Notes under the pieces: generated by a model
Told to the model about the DNA's origin: nothing
Databases searched by the model: none
Seen by the model: only the letters and a program-made list of their open reading frames with translations
Assembly: GCF_020217485.1 (NCBI RefSeq)
Contig: NZ_JAEKMI010000011.1
Coordinates: forward strand, 1-64,000
DNA: 64,000 nucleotides
From: Mycobacterium sp. WUMAC-067
GTDB lineage: Bacteria > Actinomycetota > Actinomycetes > Mycobacteriales > Mycobacteriaceae
Direction of reading: 5' to 3'
Position numbers and translations under genes: made by a program
Part shown: in pieces, positions 44,468 through 53,900 of the stretch
Position numbering within the stretch: position 1 is the stretch's first letter
How the letters are laid out: the number at the start of each line of letters is the position of its first letter

Positions 44468-45331
44468 ATGCCTGACCTCACACGCCGGGCGGTGCTCCGG
44501 ATGGGCGCCGGTGCCAGCCTCGGAGCCGCCGGCGTGTACGCGTTCAGCTCGCTGCTGGCCGCCGAGACGTCGCAGGCCGCGACGCTGCCGCAAGCTCCCG
44601 CCCCGTTCGAGCCGCCGACGGCGGGCAGCGCCCTGCCGAACAGACTCACCGGGTCGTTCGTGTCGGCCGCCCGTGGGGGGATCAAGACCAACTACGTGAT
44701 CGCCATGCCGCCCGGCCAGAGCAAGATGTTGCGTCCGGTGATCGCGCTGCACGGTGTGGACGGCGACGCCAACCAGATGATCGACATGGGCGTGCCCGAC
44801 GGGCTGGCCCGGCTGGCCAAGGAGGGCAAGCCGCCGTTCGCGGTCGTCGGCGTCGACGGCGGCAACACCTACTGGCACAAAAGGACTTCCGGCGAGGACT
44901 CGGGCGCGATGGTGCTCGACGAGCTGCTGCCCATGCTGTCCACGATGGGTTTCGACACGTCCCGGGTCGGCTTCATGGGCTGGTCGATGGGCGGATACGG
45001 GGCGCTTCGTCTGGGCGCCAAGTTGGGCCCGTCCCGGACCGCCGGAATCTGCGCCATCAGCCCGGCCCTGTACACGTCGTACGCGACGAGCGCCCCCGGC
45101 GCATTCGACAGCAACGAGGACTTCGTGCAGAACAGCGTGATGGGTTTACCGGCGCTGAATTCCATTCCGCTGCGCGTGGATTGCGGCAATTTCGACCGCT
45201 TCTATTTCGCCACAAAGCAATTCGTCTACCAGTTGAAGACGCCACCGGCGGGCAGCTTCTCGCTCGGCGGCCACGACGTCGCCTACTGGCGCAGCCAACT
45301 ACCCGGCGAACTGGCCTGGATGGCGACCTGA
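44468..45331 (+). CDS. Tat-exported esterase, Ag85/esterase-D-like alpha/beta hydrolase (Rv0519c-like)
   Basis: A 287-residue protein. Its N-terminus, LTRRAVLRMGAGASLGAAG, is a twin-arginine signal, probably cleaved near SQAA (about residue 37). The mature alpha/beta hydrolase has VIALHGVDGDANQMID, the nucleophile elbow GWSMGGYGAL, an acid near DCGNFDRFY and the histidine in LGGHDVAYWRSQLP. The overall shape recalls mycolyltransferase-related esterases of mycobacteria. It should act in the cell wall on an ester. The ATG at 44468 gives the complete Tat signal. The acyltransferase gene begins 7 bases after its stop. Confidence 0.87.
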   Translation: MPDLTRRAVLRMGAGASLGAAGVYAFSSLLAAETSQAATLPQAPAPFEPPTAGSALPNRLTGSFVSAARGGIKTNYVIAMPPGQSKMLRPVIALHGVDGDANQMIDMGVPDGLARLAKEGKPPFAVVGVDGGNTYWHKRTSGEDSGAMVLDELLPMLSTMGFDTSRVGFMGWSMGGYGALRLGAKLGPSRTAGICAISPALYTSYATSAPGAFDSNEDFVQNSVMGLPALNSIPLRVDCGNFDRFYFATKQFVYQLKTPPAGSFSLGGHDVAYWRSQLPGELAWMAT

Positions 45332-45338
45332 GCCAACG

Positions 45339-47504
45339 ATGACACTTCGGGAGGAATCAGTCGCCGGCAGCCCACACCGCGTGGGGCGGCGGACTTCCCG
45401 AAGGGGATTCCGGCCCGACATCGAAGGACTGCGCGCCGTCGCGGTGATCGCCGTCGTGCTCTACCACGCCGGCATCCCCGGCGTCAGCGGCGGCTACATC
45501 GGGGTGGACGTCTTCTTCGTCATCTCCGGCTTCCTCATCACCGGGCTGCTCTTTCGGGAAGCGGCCACCACGAATACCGTTGCGCTGGGCCGGTTTTACG
45601 GCGCGCGCGCCCGACGGCTGCTGCCAGCCGCGGCCATCGTCGGCACCGTCACCGCGATCGCCGCCGCCGCGGTGCTGCCGCCGCTGCAGGCCCGCAGCGT
45701 GTTCCTCGACGGCATCGCCAGCGCGCTGTACGTCGGCAACTACCGATTCGCCCTGCACGGCACCGACTACCTGACCACCGACGCGCCGTCGCCGTTCCAG
45801 CACTATTGGTCGCTGGGCGTCGAGGAGCAGTTCTACCTGGTGTGGCCGGTGCTGATCATCGCCACCGCGTGGTTGGCACGGCGCGTCCCGCTCCTGCGCG
45901 GCACCGCGAAGCGCGCGGCGCCGTACGCGGCGGTCCTCGCGGTGGTCGCCGCCGCGTCGCTGACGGCCGGCGCGCTGTGGACCCACACGTCGCCGTCGTG
46001 GGCGTTCTTCTCGCTGCCGACCCGGGCCTGGGAACTGGCGGCCGGCGGCCTGGTGGCGCTGTCGATCGAGCAGTGGCGCCGCCTGTCGCTGCTGACCGCG
46101 TCGATCGTCGGCTGGGGCGGTTTGGCGTTGATCCTGCTGACCTGCACCCAACTCAACTCCCACACCCCCTACCCCGGAACCGAGGCGCTGCTGCCCGTGC
46201 TGGGCACCGCGCTGATCATCGGCGGCGGCGCCGTCACCGGCGGACTCGGGCCCGGCCGGCTGCTGTGCCGCCCCGCGATGCGCGCCATCGGCCGGATCTC
46301 CTACTCGTGGTACCTGTGGCACTGGCCGGTGCTGCTGCTGATGCCGGCGCTGCTCGGCGAGCCGGCGGGGCTACCGGCCCGGCTGAGCGCGACGGCCGTG
46401 TCCGCCGGACTGGCCGTCATCACCCTGCATCTGGTGGAAAACCCCGGCCGCTTCGCCGCCGCCCTGCGCCGATCGGCGAAAGTCAGCCTGGTCGTGGCGG
46501 GGGGCGCCAGCGCCGCCACCGCGTGCGCATGCATGCTGCTGCTCAACGTGATCCCCGCGCCCGTGGGCCATGGGGTTGCGGCGCCGCGGGCCAACATCGT
46601 CGCGGCGCCCCCGGCCGGCGTCCCCGCCGTCAGCCCGCAGGAAGCCGCGGTCCGTCAGGCCTTCGACCAGGCGCACGTCATCCTCGCGGGGGCCGCCGGC
46701 CTGCGCGCCGTCCCGTCGAACCTCGACCCGCCGCTGGACAAGGCGCCGGCCGACAAGGCCGCGGTGTTCGTCAACGGCTGTGTGCGGTCCTGGCGTGACG
46801 TCGGCCAAAGCGAATGCGCGACCGGTGACACCGGCTCGCCGACGACCGTGGCCCTGATCGGCGACTCGCACGCCGCCATGTGGAACCCCGCGTTCGAGCA
46901 ACTCGCCGAGCAACGGCACTGGCGGCTGGAGACGCTGGCCAAGGTGACCTGCCCGCTGCAGGACCTGCACATCATGAGCCCGTATCTGGGCCGCGAGTAC
47001 ACCGAATGCGAACAGTGGCGCGCCCAGATCATGGCCCGGATGAACGCCGAACACCCGCGGCTGGTGGTGCTGGACATGAGTCGGCGCTACGGCGGGGACT
47101 TCGGCTTCACCTCCTACGACCCGGCGTGGATCGACGCCCTGGGACGCACCGTGGCGCAATTGCGCGGCACCGGCGCCACCGTCCTGGTGCTGGGGCCCGC
47201 CGCCGATCCGCATTCGTCCGCACCGACCTGCCTGTCCGCGCACCTCGATGACGCAACCGCTTGTGCGCCAACGCGATCCGCGGCCGCCAACGACGACGGG
47301 ATCGCCGCCGAGCGCGCCGCGACCGTCGGCAATGGCGGGCGCTACGCCGACCTGACCGACCTGTTCTGCGCCCCCGACCGCTGCCCGCTGATCGTCGGCA
47401 ACACCCTGGTGTTCCGCGATGACAACCACGTGACGACCGAGTACGCGCGGCTGCTGGCGCCCGTGATGGGTGTGCTGGTGGACCGCGCCGTGGCGGACGG
47501 GTGA
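45339..47504 (+). CDS. membrane O-acyltransferase with C-terminal SGNH domain (OafA-type)
   Basis: A 721-residue two-domain protein. Residues about 25-380 form the acyltransferase-3 domain: FRPDIEGLRAVAVIAVVLYHAG with the catalytic His, FFVISGFLITGLLF, and YWSLGVEEQFYLVWPVLI. Ten helices end near residue 405. The extracytoplasmic C-terminal SGNH domain has VALIGDSHAAMWNP (Ser) and DDNHVTTEYARLL (Asp/His dyad). Such proteins move acyl groups across the membrane and onto glycans or lipids. The neighbouring Tat esterase could remove or exchange the same groups. Confidence 0.9.
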   Translation: MTLREESVAGSPHRVGRRTSRRGFRPDIEGLRAVAVIAVVLYHAGIPGVSGGYIGVDVFFVISGFLITGLLFREAATTNTVALGRFYGARARRLLPAAAIVGTVTAIAAAAVLPPLQARSVFLDGIASALYVGNYRFALHGTDYLTTDAPSPFQHYWSLGVEEQFYLVWPVLIIATAWLARRVPLLRGTAKRAAPYAAVLAVVAAASLTAGALWTHTSPSWAFFSLPTRAWELAAGGLVALSIEQWRRLSLLTASIVGWGGLALILLTCTQLNSHTPYPGTEALLPVLGTALIIGGGAVTGGLGPGRLLCRPAMRAIGRISYSWYLWHWPVLLLMPALLGEPAGLPARLSATAVSAGLAVITLHLVENPGRFAAALRRSAKVSLVVAGGASAATACACMLLLNVIPAPVGHGVAAPRANIVAAPPAGVPAVSPQEAAVRQAFDQAHVILAGAAGLRAVPSNLDPPLDKAPADKAAVFVNGCVRSWRDVGQSECATGDTGSPTTVALIGDSHAAMWNPAFEQLAEQRHWRLETLAKVTCPLQDLHIMSPYLGREYTECEQWRAQIMARMNAEHPRLVVLDMSRRYGGDFGFTSYDPAWIDALGRTVAQLRGTGATVLVLGPAADPHSSAPTCLSAHLDDATACAPTRSAAANDDGIAAERAATVGNGGRYADLTDLFCAPDRCPLIVGNTLVFRDDNHVTTEYARLLAPVMGVLVDRAVADG

Positions 47505-47567
47505 AGGGCAATGAACTACTCGCGGCGGACGAACGTCAGATCAGTGAAGGGTTCTTGGAGGTTTTAG

Positions 47568-47687
47568 ATGATGTCTCCACTGCTGCTGGTCTGCATCGCA
47601 GTCGCTGCGCCCTTCGCCGGAGTCGGCCTCCTGCACCTGCAAGATCGCCTGGAGCGGTGGGACTACGAGCGCCACGCGGAGGACTAG
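47568..47687 (+). CDS. 39-residue single-helix membrane peptide
   Basis: A short gene encoding MMSPLLLVCIAVAAPFAG, one hydrophobic helix, then an amphipathic, charged tail (LQDRLERWDYERHAED). TTGGAGG at 47555-47561 has proper spacing to the tandem ATG codons. It lies between the acyltransferase and the cyclase/LuxR regulator in the same direction, 63 bases after the former. The helix-plus-charged-tail pattern fits small regulatory membrane peptides. The name and function are unknown to me. Confidence 0.62.
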   Translation: MMSPLLLVCIAVAAPFAGVGLLHLQDRLERWDYERHAED

Positions 47688-47782
47688 AACGCCCGTAGCA
47701 AAGGCACCTGGTCAGTAAATCCGCATCGCGTGGGTCTGGTTCTACGCGTTTGCGCTGATGTTTTTGCACCCCTGGCGCCCGC

Positions 47783-50700
47783 ATGCTGGCTAACATGATC
47801 AGCATTGATCCGCCGGCCGACACGCCACTGCTGAACTGGAGCGAGCAGATCGTGAGCGAGCTGCCCACTGGAACCGTGACGTTGCTGCTCGCCGACGTCG
47901 AAGGCTCGACGCGATTGTGGGAAACCCAGTCCGACACGATGACAACCGCGCTCGAGCAGCTCAACCACACCGTGAACGATCTGGTCGCCCACTACGGCGG
48001 CGTGCGGCCCGTCGAACAGGGCGAGGGCGACAGCTTCGTGGTCGCGTTCGCGCGCGCCAGCGACGCCGTCGCGTGCGCACTGGAGTTGCAGCTAACCGTG
48101 CAGCCGCCGATCCGCATCCGCATCGGCCTGCACACCGGGGAGATCCAACTGCGCGACGCCGGCAACTACGCCGGACCCACCATCAATCGGACCGCACGGC
48201 TGCGCGACCTCGCCCACGGCGGGCAGACCGTGCTGTCCGGCGCGACCGAGCCGTTGGTGATCGACCGCCTACCCGCCGACGCGTGGCTGACCGAGCTGGG
48301 TGAGCACCCGCTACGGGATCTGCCGCGGCCGGAACGGGTCGTCCAACTCAACCATCCCGATCTGCGCAACGACTTCCCGCCGTTGCGCGTGGCGAATGAC
48401 GGTGCCAGTTCCCATCTTCCGAGCCAGTTGACCAGCTTCGTCGGGCGCGGCACCCAGATCAGTGACATCGGGCAGGCCCTGCGCGACAACAGGTTGGTGA
48501 CCCTGACCGGCGCGGGCGGCGTCGGAAAGACACGGTTGGCAGTGCAGGTCGCCGACCTGATTGCCGCGGAATTCGCCGGCGGGGCTTGGTTCGTCGACCT
48601 CGCGCCGGTCACCAATCCCCTCGTCGTACCCGTCACCGTGGCGCGCACTCTGGGTCTTCCCGACCAGCCGGGCCGCTCCACGATGGAAACGCTGTCGAGG
48701 TTCGTCCGCAATCGAAAGATGCTGCTGATCCTGGACAATTGCGAGCACCTGCTGGACGCCAGCGCGACGCTGGCCGTGGCCCTGCTTGACGCGGGACCGG
48801 ATGTCACCGTGCTGGCGACCAGCCGGGAGCCGATCGGCATCGCCGGAGAGCTCACCTGGCGCGTGCCGTCGCTGTCGGTGGATGGCGAGGCCGTCGAGTT
48901 GTTCATCGACCGGGCCCGCCGTACGCGGCCGGATTTCCGTCTGTCCGAGGGTAATTCGGCCGCGATCGTTGAGATCTGCCGGCGCCTGGACGGCATGCCG
49001 CTGGCGATCGAGCTCGCCGCGGCGCGGATCCGCACCCTGTCGCTGACGCAGATCGTCGATGGTCTCCACCACAACTTCCGCCTGCTCGCCGGAGGCGCGC
49101 GCACCGCGGTCCGCCGTCAACAGACGCTGCGCGCCTCCATCGACTGGTCGCACGCCATGCTCACCGAGCCCGAGCGCATCCTGTTTCGCCGCCTGGCCGT
49201 GTTCATGGGCGGCTTCGATCTCGATGCCGCCCACGCGGTGGGCGCCGACGCGGACGTGGAGCACTTTCAGCTCGTCGATCAGCTCGGGCTGCTCGTCGAC
49301 AAATCGCTGATCGTCACCGAAGAGGTCGACGGCATGATGCGCTACCGCCTGCTGGAGACCGTCCGCCAGTACGGTCTGGAAAAGCTGGCGGAATCGGGCG
49401 AAGCCGAGGCGGTGCGGACCCGTCACCGCGACCACTACACCGCGGCCGCCGTGGCGCTGGCATCGCGGACGCGCGGCGACGGCACGCCGTTGGTCCCCTG
49501 GGCCGAACTCGAGATGGACAACCTGCGGGCGGCCCACGCGTGGAGTTGTGACGCAGCGGAATTCGAGCAGGCGCTGCGGCTCGTGTCGGCGCTGCAGCGG
49601 CTGTGGGTGACGCGCGGGCGATTTCGCGAGGGCGTGGCCGGTTTCGACGCCGTCTTCGGCGACGCGCGCTACCGCGACGATGACGTCGCCGCCGAGGTCT
49701 GGGTACGGGCGGTCGCCGACGCGGGACTGCTGGCGGTCTGGTTCTCCATCCCGGCCAGCCTGCAACGAGGCGAAGAGGCGCTGGCCGCGGCGCGCGAACT
49801 CGGCGACCAAGCGCTCGTCGCACATTGCCTGATGACCTGCGGCATGCTGGCGGTCAACAACACCGAGCTGGCAGAACCGTATCTCGCCGAGGGCGTACAC
49901 CTGGCTCGCGCCTCGAAAGATGCTGCGGCGCTTTGCCACCTGCGCGCCTATCAGAGTTTCGCCGAGGGCGTCGCCGGAAATCCCATCGCTGGGCAGGCGG
50001 CCGGCGAGGAGGGGCGAAACCTCGCCGACGCGCTCGGCGAGAGCTTCATGTCGCGGTATAGCCGCACGTTCCTAGGGAGTGCACTAGCAGTACAGGGCAA
50101 GCTGGCCGAGGCGCTCCTCGTATTCCGTTCGCTGGTCGAAGAGGCGCGCGCCGCGGCGGACCGCCCAATGGAGACCTTCGGTCTCATCACGATGGCGCAG
50201 GCCCTCGCGTACACCGATCCTGGCGCGGCGCGCGCGGCGGCCGAAGCCGGCCTGGAGATTGGCGCCACCCTGGGCGGTTTTCATGAGGACTCGACCTACG
50301 TCTCCCTGGCCATTGCCGCACTGGCCGCCGGCGACGCCGCCGCCGCCAAACAGGCCTGCGACGCCGCGTGGCGGCACACGTACCCGCTGAAGGAGCTGTT
50401 GACCCGGAGCACGGTGCCGATCGCCGAGGCCGCCATGGGATGCGGCGATCTGGTTGGCGCCCGCCGCTGGGCCGACGATGCCATCGCGGTCGTTCCCGGG
50501 AGTTTTCGCGCGTGGGCGCTTCTCGCACGAGGGCGGGTCGCCATTGCCCAGGGCGAGCCGCAGCGGGCCGAACGCGACCTGCACGACGCGATCGAGGTCG
50601 CCGAGCGCACCGGCGGGCACCTGCGCCTGCCTGAAGCACTCGAATGCCTCGCCGCCCTGGCCGCCGACACCAACGCCGAGCATGCCGCGCGGCTCCTCGG

Positions 50701-51103
50701 CGCCGCGGAGGGCATGCGGCAGCGCCATCGCGAAATACGGCTCAGAGTTTTTCAAGCGGACTACGATGCTTCACTGGCGGCCGCACGTAAGGCATTGGGG
50801 CGGAGAGCCTTTGAAGCCGCCTGGTCCGAGGGCAACGCCCTGTCCACCCCGGAGGCCATCGCCTACACGCAGCGCGGCCGCGGCACGCGCAGCCGCCCGG
50901 CCAGCGGATGGGAGTCACTCACGCCGACCGAGCGCGACGTCGTCCGGCTCGTCAGCGAAGGGTTGCCCAACAAGGACATTGCGACGCGGCTGTTCGTCTC
51001 ACCACGCACCGTGCAGACCCACCTGACGCACGTCTACGCCAAACTCGCCGTGTCATCGCGGGTCCAGCTCGCCCGGGAGGCGGCCCGTCAGGTCGACAGC
51101 TGA
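47783..51103 (+). CDS. class III adenylyl cyclase / NB-ARC ATPase / LuxR regulator (Rv0386-type)
   Basis: A 1106-residue fusion. Residues about 28-190 form a class III cyclase domain with metal Asp residues D38 (LLADVEGST) and D83 (GEGDSF) and transition-state N135 and R139 (INRTARL). The purine-specifying positions read Q79 and N128 in place of Lys/Asp, the pair I know from M. tuberculosis Rv0386. Residues about 230-500 form an NB-ARC/AAA ATPase with TGAGGVGKTRLAV and LLILDNCEHLLD. TPR-like helices fill about 530-1010. A C-terminal LuxR helix-turn-helix reads LTPTERDVVRLVSEGLPNKDIATRL. It probably senses a signal through the helical repeats. Its 3' end overlaps the convergent SGNH gene by 16 bases. 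Confidence 0.92.
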   Translation: MLANMISIDPPADTPLLNWSEQIVSELPTGTVTLLLADVEGSTRLWETQSDTMTTALEQLNHTVNDLVAHYGGVRPVEQGEGDSFVVAFARASDAVACALELQLTVQPPIRIRIGLHTGEIQLRDAGNYAGPTINRTARLRDLAHGGQTVLSGATEPLVIDRLPADAWLTELGEHPLRDLPRPERVVQLNHPDLRNDFPPLRVANDGASSHLPSQLTSFVGRGTQISDIGQALRDNRLVTLTGAGGVGKTRLAVQVADLIAAEFAGGAWFVDLAPVTNPLVVPVTVARTLGLPDQPGRSTMETLSRFVRNRKMLLILDNCEHLLDASATLAVALLDAGPDVTVLATSREPIGIAGELTWRVPSLSVDGEAVELFIDRARRTRPDFRLSEGNSAAIVEICRRLDGMPLAIELAAARIRTLSLTQIVDGLHHNFRLLAGGARTAVRRQQTLRASIDWSHAMLTEPERILFRRLAVFMGGFDLDAAHAVGADADVEHFQLVDQLGLLVDKSLIVTEEVDGMMRYRLLETVRQYGLEKLAESGEAEAVRTRHRDHYTAAAVALASRTRGDGTPLVPWAELEMDNLRAAHAWSCDAAEFEQALRLVSALQRLWVTRGRFREGVAGFDAVFGDARYRDDDVAAEVWVRAVADAGLLAVWFSIPASLQRGEEALAAARELGDQALVAHCLMTCGMLAVNNTELAEPYLAEGVHLARASKDAAALCHLRAYQSFAEGVAGNPIAGQAAGEEGRNLADALGESFMSRYSRTFLGSALAVQGKLAEALLVFRSLVEEARAAADRPMETFGLITMAQALAYTDPGAARAAAEAGLEIGATLGGFHEDSTYVSLAIAALAAGDAAAAKQACDAAWRHTYPLKELLTRSTVPIAEAAMGCGDLVGARRWADDAIAVVPGSFRAWALLARGRVAIAQGEPQRAERDLHDAIEVAERTGGHLRLPEALECLAALAADTNAEHAARLLGAAEGMRQRHREIRLRVFQADYDASLAAARKALGRRAFEAAWSEGNALSTPEAIAYTQRGRGTRSRPASGWESLTPTERDVVRLVSEGLPNKDIATRLFVSPRTVQTHLTHVYAKLAVSSRVQLAREAARQVDS

Positions 51104-51798
51104 GTACGGATGAGCGGTGCGATCTTGTCCGCCATGTACTGATGCCCCGCGTCGTTCGGGTGCACGCCGTCGGGGCCGATCAGGTCGGGCCTGCCGACGA
51201 ACCAGTGTTCGGCGATCGGGTCGATGAACGTCGCCCCGGCGGCCCCTGCCGCACCGCCGAGGATGTCGCGAATCAGGAACATCGACGGCGGAACGTCGGC
51301 GGTCGGCCACGGCGGCCCGATCACCAGCAAACGCGCGGCCGGGGCGAATCGGCGCGCCAGATCCAAAGCGGCGTGGGTCTTTTCGGTCAGCACCAGAGGA
51401 TCGATATCCTGGTCGTTGCGGGAGCCGAAGAACACCACCAGCGCGTCATCGGGGTGGACGGCCCTGGCGGTCAGGTCCTCGAAGGTACTGCCGTGGTCGC
51501 CGGGCGCGGCGTAACCGGCGCGGCCCTCGGCCGCCACATCGGCCGAAACCCGCGAACCCCGCGCGCCGAGCGTCTGCCACGCCCGCGACGGCCATGACCG
51601 CGCGCCCAGGCCGCCTTCATCGGTGCCGGTGGTATACGAATCCCCGATGACTGCCAGGTGATTGAGCCGGAAGTCCAGCGTCAGCGTCTCGTAAGTGCGC
51701 ACCTGCGGCGGGTATGCGATGCCCACGCCCCCCAGAAAACTCACCCCAATGAGAAAGGTGGCCAGACGACTCACTCTTACCTCCACTGTCAACGGCAT
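51088..51798 (-). CDS. exported SGNH/GDSL hydrolase (Rv0518-like)
   Basis: A 236-residue protein with an N-terminal hydrophobic signal or anchor (RLATFLIGVSFLGGVGIAY). Then come LAVIGDSYTTGTDEGG with the nucleophile Ser, FFGSRNDQD with the oxyanion Gly/Asn, and DLIGPDGVHPNDAGHQYMA with the Asp-x-x-His dyad. It should be an ester hydrolase outside the membrane. The start is uncertain among MPLTVEV and a GTG eight codons on. It follows the second acyltransferase on the minus strand by 66 bases, again pairing an acyltransferase with an SGNH enzyme. Confidence 0.87.
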   Translation of the reverse strand: MPLTVEVRVSRLATFLIGVSFLGGVGIAYPPQVRTYETLTLDFRLNHLAVIGDSYTTGTDEGGLGARSWPSRAWQTLGARGSRVSADVAAEGRAGYAAPGDHGSTFEDLTARAVHPDDALVVFFGSRNDQDIDPLVLTEKTHAALDLARRFAPAARLLVIGPPWPTADVPPSMFLIRDILGGAAGAAGATFIDPIAEHWFVGRPDLIGPDGVHPNDAGHQYMADKIAPLIRTQLST

Positions 51799-51864
51799 GG
51801 TCGGGTGCCGCTATGTACTCATCGAATACTGCCCGCGAATCACGGCCGGGCGCAAAAGCAGCCA

Positions 51865-53172
51865 TCACACCGCGCGGACCGAAATCGCTTCCAGCGGACG
51901 GTCGATCGGATGCGGCTTGCCGTTCGTTGACTCACCGGGATCACTTCTCGCGTTCACGGCCCTGACATCGACCATCTTGCGCATCCAACGGCGGGCGGGC
52001 TCTTCGACGCCGTGATACAACACGATCGACAGGACCACGGCAATTGCGAGCAGGCCGATGACGTTCCATTTCCACGGGTTGTCCTGCGTTGCGAGCTCGA
52101 ATTGTTCCACGGCCCAGCCCCAGGACGTGTGCACCAATTCGTGAACCATGTACAGGCAGAACGAGATCTGACCGCCGTACACCATCGCCCGCGTCGACAA
52201 CACCCTCGGTAGGCTCCCCAGGCCGACGGCCAGGGAGATCACCAGCGGAACGAACAACACGTCGACGACGCCGCCGCTGTCGTTTTCCACCACGCCGGAT
52301 ATCGGGTGTGCGCCAAACCAATACAGGACGCCCACCATGGCGGCCAGCAGAAGCAGGGAGATGTACCCCGCGACGCGGCGGCCACGGTCGGTCAGCCGCA
52401 GTCTGCGCACGGCGGCACAGGCTAGGGCACCCGCGGTGAACTGCGTGACGATCCGCGGCAGCCAGCTCCACGGCGTGTAGAAGTGGCCGCTGGCCAGCAG
52501 CATCACCACGGGGGGCAGCGACGCCGCGAACGCCAGCACCATCAGGCTGCGCGCCCGCGTCGCCTGCTTCATCCGCAACAGCACCAACACCAGCAGGGCG
52601 AAGAGGACGTACGCCAGCCATTCCGCACTGATCGACCAGGCCGGCCCGTCCCAACTCGAGTCATCGAAGAACGGCACAAACCACAACTGCACCAACAGGA
52701 TCTGGCGCACGTAGCTGATCGCGGTGAGCGAAGCGGCGTCCGGCGAGGGCACGTGACCGACATGCAGGGTGAAGATCACCCACAGGGCGGCCAGGTGCAA
52801 CGTGACCAGATACACCGGCCATACCCGGGCCAGCCGCAGCCACAGGAAGTGCAAAGTGGCGCGGGTCGACCAGGACCGGCCCATCCGGTCGAGATAGTTG
52901 TACGTCAGGACGAATCCACTGAGGATGAAGAAGAGGTCGACGCCCTGGGCGCCGCAGTTGAGGACGGGGGCCAGCGCATCGCGGAAGTCGGGCGATGCAT
53001 CCCCGAGCATCGGCCGGAAGTGAAAGAGCACCACCCAGACCGCGGCGACGATACGGAGTCCCGTCAGGGCCTTGATTTCGCCCCGGATCTCTCCGCCCCG
53101 CACGCTGCTCTTCCCGTCTGGATCCTGCCGTTCCGTTCTCCCGCTGTCGGCTGAGGCGGGCGATCTCGCCAT
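51865..53172 (-). CDS. acyltransferase-3 membrane protein (Rv0517-like)
   Basis: A 435-residue acyltransferase-3 protein of about ten helices. IKALTGLRIVAAVWVVLFHFRP carries the catalytic His, DLFFILSGFVLTYNYLDRMG and WSISAEWLAYVLFALLVLVLL follow, and VEEPARRWMRKMV closes the last helix. Unlike the 721-residue protein on the plus strand it has no SGNH domain; a separate SGNH gene follows it. A 30-residue charged N-terminus and a charged C-terminus are cytoplasmic. It probably acylates a cell-envelope glycolipid or trehalose ester. Acceptor is unknown. Confidence 0.88.
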   Translation of the reverse strand: MARSPASADSGRTERQDPDGKSSVRGGEIRGEIKALTGLRIVAAVWVVLFHFRPMLGDASPDFRDALAPVLNCGAQGVDLFFILSGFVLTYNYLDRMGRSWSTRATLHFLWLRLARVWPVYLVTLHLAALWVIFTLHVGHVPSPDAASLTAISYVRQILLVQLWFVPFFDDSSWDGPAWSISAEWLAYVLFALLVLVLLRMKQATRARSLMVLAFAASLPPVVMLLASGHFYTPWSWLPRIVTQFTAGALACAAVRRLRLTDRGRRVAGYISLLLLAAMVGVLYWFGAHPISGVVENDSGGVVDVLFVPLVISLAVGLGSLPRVLSTRAMVYGGQISFCLYMVHELVHTSWGWAVEQFELATQDNPWKWNVIGLLAIAVVLSIVLYHGVEEPARRWMRKMVDVRAVNARSDPGESTNGKPHPIDRPLEAISVRAV

Positions 53173-53290
53173 TTCGCAAGCCCCCCGACTGGCAACCGGC
53201 AGCCATGGCAGCCTAGCAGCGCAATCGCCGGCATGCGTGGACGGTTATGGTGTGGCACACGGCCTTCAGCGCCGCCCGGAGCGCCCACGG

Positions 53291-53329
53291 CGAATTTCGG
53301 AGGTTTGCTCCGCCCGGAAACCTCATTCG
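53291..53329. promoter_or_regulatory. compound inverted repeat upstream of the STAS gene
   Basis: Inner arms GAGGTTT (53300-53306) and AAACCTC (53318-53324) pair perfectly over an 11-base loop. Outer arms CGAAT (53291-53295) and ATTCG (53325-53329) extend the stem after a 4-base bulge on one side. It lies about 130 bases before the anti-anti-sigma gene in a 287-bp divergent spacer. It may be an operator or part of a leader. The rest of the spacer shows short palindromes (GGAGGCGCCCTCC) but no clear sigma-factor consensus. Confidence 0.5.
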
Positions 53330-53459
53330 CTTCTTAGCAAAGAGTTAGGCGTGGCTACCGGTCTCCTTAGGCTTGCGGCCTAGCGTTTAAGGCGGCTTTG
53401 GTGAGCGGGGAGGCGCCCTCCAAGGCCGGCGCGAGCGGCACGGAGAGTGAGGGGTCCTC

Positions 53460-53900
53460 ATGACGAGCGCAGGCACCGGGAGTCGCCAGGACAACTGCGT
53501 CTTTGAGTGCGAGGGCGCTCAGGTGCGCGCGCACTATCGGCACCTGGCGACCGTGGTGCATATTCGCGGCGAAATCAATGACGCGAATGTCGACCGCGTC
53601 AGTCACCACATTCGGCGTTTCACGCTCGGGGAAAACCCTTTGGTACTCGACGTCGCCGATCTCAGCCAGTTTGCTGAGGCCGCTATCTCGCTCTTATACG
53701 CGTTGGACGCCGATTGTCGCGCCGCCGGCGTGGATTGGACGCTGGTGGCCAGCTCGGCGGTCACCGAGGTGCTCGAAGACACCGGTCACGACGTCAGCTT
53801 CCCGCTGATGCGCTCTGTTCAGGAGGCGCTGCGCGATCGGGCCGACGCGATCAGGATCCGCCGCCGGATGGCGTTGCCGCTGGTCAGGAAGACGCCGTAG
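53460..53900 (+). CDS. STAS-domain anti-anti-sigma factor (Rv0516c-like)
   Basis: A 146-residue STAS protein. ATVVHIRGEINDANVDRVS gives the first strand and helix, and LVLDVADLSQFAEAAISLLYALDADCRAAG the switch region, where anti-sigma-binding members have a phosphorylatable Ser after the Asp. The loop reads ADLSQFAEAAIS. M. tuberculosis Rv0516c is a PknD substrate phosphorylated on Thr2 that links osmotic stress to SigF-type control. Thr2 is conserved here (MTSAGTG). The last 17 bases overlap the convergent small membrane-protein gene. Confidence 0.87.
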   Translation: MTSAGTGSRQDNCVFECEGAQVRAHYRHLATVVHIRGEINDANVDRVSHHIRRFTLGENPLVLDVADLSQFAEAAISLLYALDADCRAAGVDWTLVASSAVTEVLEDTGHDVSFPLMRSVQEALRDRADAIRIRRRMALPLVRKTP

